Shown: in pieces, positions 5,854-8,527 of the stretch
How positions within the stretch are numbered: position 1 is the stretch's first letter
Layout of the letters: the number at the start of each line of letters is the position of its first letter
Assembly (NCBI GenBank): GCA_903861015.1
Contig: CAIOSL010000017.1
Span: forward strand, 1 to 8,527
Source of the DNA: an uncultured bacterium
GTDB lineage: Bacteria; Patescibacteriota; Saccharimonadia; Saccharimonadales; Saccharimonadaceae
Direction: 5' to 3'
Length of the DNA stretch: 8,527 bases
Translations under genes and position numbers: made by a program
The notes under the pieces: model-generated
Told to the model about the DNA's origin: nothing
Databases searched by the model: none
What the model saw: the letters and a program-made list of their open reading frames with translations, nothing else

Positions 5854-5870
5854 TGGTATTTTGTATACCA
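5854..5870. terminator. Weak hairpin between convergent genes
   Basis: TGGTAT (5854-5859) pairs with ATACCA (5865-5870) around a 5-nt loop in the 49-bp gap between the convergent Fic and deacetylase genes. Neither side has a proper T-run, and the stem is AT-rich, so it is at best a weak bidirectional terminator. Confidence 0.25.
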
Positions 5871-5896
5871 AACTTGAATTACTCTGGATAACCGTT

Positions 5897-6733
5897 TTAG
5901 AGCGCATCTTCGAGTAATTCGGTGTGTAGGCCGGCGGCGTTTTCGGCATCAACAAAGGCCTGCATATCATTTTTGAACTCTGGCCTAAAATGCATCAAAA
6001 CAATATCGCCTGGGCGCAAACTGTGACCAACCTGATACTGCATCGATCCGCCATTAGCCTTGGCGATCCAGGTCACAATCGCCTTCATACCACAATCGGC
6101 CACGGCACGGCGCATCGTGTCCGAATAGGCCCCGCCGGGTGGCCGGAAAAAACTCGGTCGATAACCGTAATGATCAAAGATATAGTCCGACATGCCGCAA
6201 ATATCGGCTTTTTGTTGAGCATAAGTTTGATGACTAATCATCGTCGTGTCGTGATTCAAGGTGTGGTCCTCGATAATCGACCCCTGCATGACAATTTTGT
6301 CAAAGAAGGCCGGATCGTCATTGATAAAAGCCCGCGATAAATACAAGCTAGCCTTTATGTTATTTTTCTTGATTAAATCCACTACCGACTGATCTTTGTA
6401 AGCGCCGTCATCAATACCCAAAAAAACGACGTTTTGTTTGGTTGGCACCGTGGTCAGTACCGGCACCATACCATTAACGATTGGTGGTATCTTAAAGTCC
6501 GGCACAAAGCGCGGCGTCGGTTTGGCGGTGGTTTTTTTGGCAACCTGCTTGACGCTATGGCGAAAGACTGGCCGCACCGCAGCCTGCAGGCCGCCAACAA
6601 ATTGGTTAAAGCCGACGGCGTAGGCAAATACGAAAGATGTAAATATTACAATAATTACAAATAACACAACCATCCTGGTCCTAGGCTTGGAACTTTTGTA
6701 ACCTGATAAGTTTATCTTTGGATGGCTTAGCAT
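5897..6733 (-). CDS. Membrane-anchored polysaccharide deacetylase (NodB fold)
   Basis: A carbohydrate esterase 4-type protein that would remove N- or O-acetyl groups from a surface polysaccharide or peptidoglycan outside the membrane. From ATG 6733 it has 278 aa: a basic N-terminus (KSSKPRTR), one TM anchor (21-41), a proline/lysine-rich linker, then the NodB domain (about 100-275). Motif 1 is GIDDGA (107-111; D108 base, D109 metal). Motif 2 is HTLNH (157-161; both metal histidines). Motif 3 is RPPGG (197-201). Motif 5 is GDIVLMHF (242-249; H248). Motif 4, usually an Asp-Trp pair, is not evident (TWIAKANGG). The frame is open to 6952, but that longer version overlaps the divergent SIMPL gene and lacks a sensible N-terminus. 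A weak -10 (TATTAT, 6747-6742) lies 8 nt before the ATG. The likely substrate is the cell's own envelope glycan. Confidence 0.88.
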   Translation of the reverse strand: MLSHPKINLSGYKSSKPRTRMVVLFVIIVIFTSFVFAYAVGFNQFVGGLQAAVRPVFRHSVKQVAKKTTAKPTPRFVPDFKIPPIVNGMVPVLTTVPTKQNVVFLGIDDGAYKDQSVVDLIKKNNIKASLYLSRAFINDDPAFFDKIVMQGSIIEDHTLNHDTTMISHQTYAQQKADICGMSDYIFDHYGYRPSFFRPPGGAYSDTMRRAVADCGMKAIVTWIAKANGGSMQYQVGHSLRPGDIVLMHFRPEFKNDMQAFVDAENAAGLHTELLEDAL

Positions 6734-6803
6734 ACTCAACCATAATACGATTATTCGACGCCAAACAAAAGACCGTAAGCCAGCTATGTTATACAATATG
6801 TAT
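6734..6803. promoter_or_regulatory. Divergent promoter region, deacetylase and SIMPL genes
   Basis: This 70-bp gap must hold both promoters. Toward the SIMPL gene, TACAAT (6792-6797) ends 6 nt before ATG 6804, the same -10-to-ATG distance seen at three other genes, but the matching -35 position (6769-6774, AAGACC) is poor. Toward the deacetylase, TATTAT (6747-6742, minus strand) ends 8 nt before ATG 6733, with only a weak TTTTGT at 6770-6765. Neither gene has a Shine-Dalgarno. Control of the two is probably linked by proximity. Confidence 0.4.
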
Positions 6804-7547
6804 ATGAAACAAAATATATCGATCAAAGTCAATTCTTGGGTAATCTGTGCAGTTTTATTAGTCGCTAACTTAATTACAGTTGGTTTGTGGCAACCTTGGA
6901 ATGGTTCAGCCATCAGCAACCGCACCATCACTATAACCGGTTCGACCACCATCCAGGCCGAACCTGACCAATTTGTTTTTAACCCCTACTACCAAAAGAC
7001 CGGCAGCGACCAAACCACAGCCAACACCGACCTCAGCAATTTGTCCAAAACCATTACCGCCAAATTAAAGGACTTGGGCGTTGCCGACTCGTCGATCAAA
7101 ACCAACGTCAGTACTTATGATTATCCAGTTTATTACAACCTGACACCCAACAGCCAAAACACGACCACGCTTTATCTGACGGTTACAATTAATGACAAAA
7201 CCCTGGCTCAAAAAGTTCAGGATTACCTAGTTACCACCACGCCAGTTGGCAGCGTTACCCCACAAATGTCCTTCTCGGTTGCCATGCAAAAAGATCTAGA
7301 AACACAGGCTCGCGATGCTGCCCTGTCGGATGCCAAGGCCAAAGCCGATGCCGCCACCAAACAACTTAATTCCAAAATCGGCAAGGTCGTCAAAGTTAAT
7401 GACATTGCCGGCAGCGGCGCTACACCATTGCCATGGCTCGATTCGATCAGCAAAACTTCTGACTCCAGCTCGACCGGATCGTATGCTATTCAACCCGGCC
7501 TAAACGATTACAGTTTTAGTATCGAAGTTACTTACGAACTAAACTAA
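6804..7547 (+). CDS. SIMPL-domain (DUF541) membrane-anchored protein
   Basis: A 247-aa protein of the SIMPL/DUF541 family (relatives include E. coli YggE and the BP26 antigen), usually periplasmic or surface-exposed and of poorly defined, often stress-related, function. An N-terminal hydrophobic segment (12-32) acts as signal or anchor. The domain starts with TITITGSTTIQAEPDQFVF (41-59), the typical opening strand and E-P-D turn. It continues with LKDLGVADSSIKTNVSTYDY (88-107), TTLYLTVTINDKTLAQKVQDYL (121-142), the helix ARDAALSDAKAKADAATKQL (169-188) and KIGKVVKVNDI (191-201). A Ser/Thr-rich loop (215-226) precedes the last strand. Upstream in-frame ATGs at 6786 and 6798 would add 6 or 2 residues; 6804 is chosen because TACAAT ends 6 nt before it and KQNISIKVN makes a normal basic N-terminus. 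It is divergent from the deacetylase and overlaps the ATPase gene at its 3' end. Confidence 0.85.
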   Translation: MKQNISIKVNSWVICAVLLVANLITVGLWQPWNGSAISNRTITITGSTTIQAEPDQFVFNPYYQKTGSDQTTANTDLSNLSKTITAKLKDLGVADSSIKTNVSTYDYPVYYNLTPNSQNTTTLYLTVTINDKTLAQKVQDYLVTTTPVGSVTPQMSFSVAMQKDLETQARDAALSDAKAKADAATKQLNSKIGKVVKVNDIAGSGATPLPWLDSISKTSDSSSTGSYAIQPGLNDYSFSIEVTYELN

Positions 7548-8527
7548 TCTGACTGGCGTTTGGCCAATGACACGGTTTTTAATAACCTGGGCCATGACTA
7601 GGTAAATCATAACGACACCAGCCAATGCGCCAATTTGCGGCAGAGTCAAAACACCAAAACGGAACAATTCGCGCATTGGCAACAATACGATCATAAAGGC
7701 CGACAACACTACCAGTAGCGTGCTTAGAACCAAGACAGTCGATGGTCGGCTGTCTTTGAACGGCAGCAGCCTGGTGCGAATAATATAGACGACAAATATC
7801 TGAGTCATAATTGACTCCAAGAACCAACCGGATTGAAAAGTTGCTTGATCGGCCTTAAAGACCCACAGTAATATTCCAAAAGTTGTAAAGTCAAAGATTG
7901 AACTAAGCAGGCCATAGCTCCACATAAACCGTTTGATCTCGGCAATGCTAAAGGCATGTGGCGTAACCACCTCGGCTTCGTCGACATTGTCGAGTGGTAT
8001 TGCAAATTGTGACGCGTCATACAACAGATTGTTCAACAATATCTGGGTGGCTAGCATTGGCAAAAACGGCAAAAAGATCGAGGCGCCAGCCATCGAAAAC
8101 ATGTTGCCAAAGTTAGAACTCAAGCTCATGCGCAGATATTTCATGGTATTTGCAAAAGTTTTCCGGCCTTCGATAATACCGTTGACCAGTTCGTGCAGGC
8201 TTTTACGCAGCAAAATAAAGTCGGCCGCATCTTTGGCAACATCAACTGCGTTGTTAACCGATACACTGACGTCGGCCGTACGAAGGCTTGGTGCATCATT
8301 GATGCCGTCGCCCATATAACCAACAATATGGCCATTAGATTGCAGTGCCTGAATAATCTGCATCTTTTGTTCGGGATTAACCCTGGCAAAAATGGTCGTC
8401 TTTTCGACGGCTGTGGCTATTTCGCGAGCCGACATTTTTTCAATCTGGTCGCCAATCAAACTGCCTTCGATTGTCAAACCGATATCATGGCAAATCTTTT
8501 CGGTTACATACAAATTATCGCCAGTAA
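7539..8527 (-). CDS. MgtA-type Mg2+ P-type ATPase, C-terminal part
   Basis: The gene enters from the right edge, so its start is unseen. The 328 visible residues match the C-terminal third of magnesium-importing P3B ATPases (MgtA/MgtB), which bring Mg2+ into the cell using ATP. The fragment opens at TGDN, inside the hinge motif, and contains the P-domain motif VGYMGDGINDAPSLRTADVS (residues 68-87 of the fragment). Membrane segments follow, with SSNFGNMFS in the TM5 region and LLNNLLYDASQFAIPLDNVD in the TM6 region, close to the MgtA pattern, then FQSGWFLESIMTQ and IRTRLLPF. The C-terminal membrane part looks complete, ending at TAG 7539. The phosphorylated Asp and nucleotide domain lie outside the window. 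Its last 9 bp overlap the convergent SIMPL gene. With the CNNM pair it makes divalent-cation handling a theme of the region. Confidence 0.93.
   Translation of the reverse strand, partial: TGDNLYVTEKICHDIGLTIEGSLIGDQIEKMSAREIATAVEKTTIFARVNPEQKMQIIQALQSNGHIVGYMGDGINDAPSLRTADVSVSVNNAVDVAKDAADFILLRKSLHELVNGIIEGRKTFANTMKYLRMSLSSNFGNMFSMAGASIFLPFLPMLATQILLNNLLYDASQFAIPLDNVDEAEVVTPHAFSIAEIKRFMWSYGLLSSIFDFTTFGILLWVFKADQATFQSGWFLESIMTQIFVVYIIRTRLLPFKDSRPSTVLVLSTLLVVLSAFMIVLLPMRELFRFGVLTLPQIGALAGVVMIYLVMAQVIKNRVIGQTPVRLV

Noticed and set aside
6734..6952. N-terminal extension of the deacetylase to a start at 6952
   Set aside because: It would overlap the divergent SIMPL gene by about 150 bp, cover the promoter region and add an N-terminus unlike any signal or anchor; ATG 6733 gives a normal basic-then-hydrophobic start.
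424..8527. Alternative genetic code with TGA read as glycine, as in some CPR lineages
   Set aside because: No in-frame TGA occurs inside any conserved domain, and TGA acts as the stop of the long CNNM gene exactly at the ATGA overlap.
1..8527. CRISPR array, insertion sequence or prophage
   Set aside because: No regularly spaced repeats, transposase, integrase or long terminal inverted repeats were seen. The excisionase-like HTH is the tail of the Fic protein, not a separate phage gene.

Overview
The window is a compact stretch of bacterial chromosome carrying eight protein genes of recognisable family, one of them cut by the right edge, plus one candidate 30-codon gene. TGA, TAA and TAG all act as ordinary stops, so the standard bacterial code fits. 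Gene content (CNNM/CorC pair, MgtA-type ATPase, DHA2 efflux pump, SIMPL protein, NodB-type deacetylase, Fic protein), short spacers and near-absence of Shine-Dalgarno (SD) sequences suggest a small-genome bacterium of the Candidatus Saccharibacteria (Patescibacteria) type. This assignment is an inference from style and content, not proven.

Layout. (1) 1-423 has no large gene. It holds what looks like a complete miniature minus-strand transcription unit: a near-consensus promoter (301-329), a leader that can fold into two adjacent hairpins, an SD, a 30-codon ORF (129-221) and a strong hairpin (47-76). (2) 424-2366, minus strand: an AbrB-type regulator followed 20 nt later by a 14-TM DHA2 drug-efflux transporter. 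(3) 2409-4789, minus strand: two tandem CNNM/CorC-type membrane proteins joined by an ATGA overlap; the first has the C-terminal CorC_HlyC domain, the second lacks it. (4) 4790-4977: divergent control region with two candidate minus-strand promoters, an 11-bp inverted repeat and the Fic promoter. (5) 4978-5847, plus strand: Fic-domain AMP-transferase-like protein with a self-inhibitory motif and a C-terminal excisionase-like helix-turn-helix. (6) 5897-6733, minus strand: membrane-anchored polysaccharide deacetylase, divergent from (7) a membrane-anchored SIMPL-domain protein (6804-7547). (8) 7539-8527, minus strand: C-terminal part of an MgtA-type Mg2+ P-type ATPase, overlapping the end of the SIMPL gene by 9 bp.

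Functional picture. Two themes recur. One is divalent-cation handling: the CNNM pair and MgtA. The other is the cell surface and its exports: efflux pump, deacetylase and SIMPL protein. The Fic gene stands apart in codon use and may be a later arrival.

The most striking regulatory pattern is that three genes (abrB-like, long CNNM, Fic) have the same promoter geometry: a -35 box, exactly 17 bp, a -10 box, exactly 6 bp, then ATG. This predicts transcription starting at the A of the start codon, i.e. leaderless mRNAs. The miniature unit at the left edge is the opposite: about 70 nt of structured leader and a strong SD.
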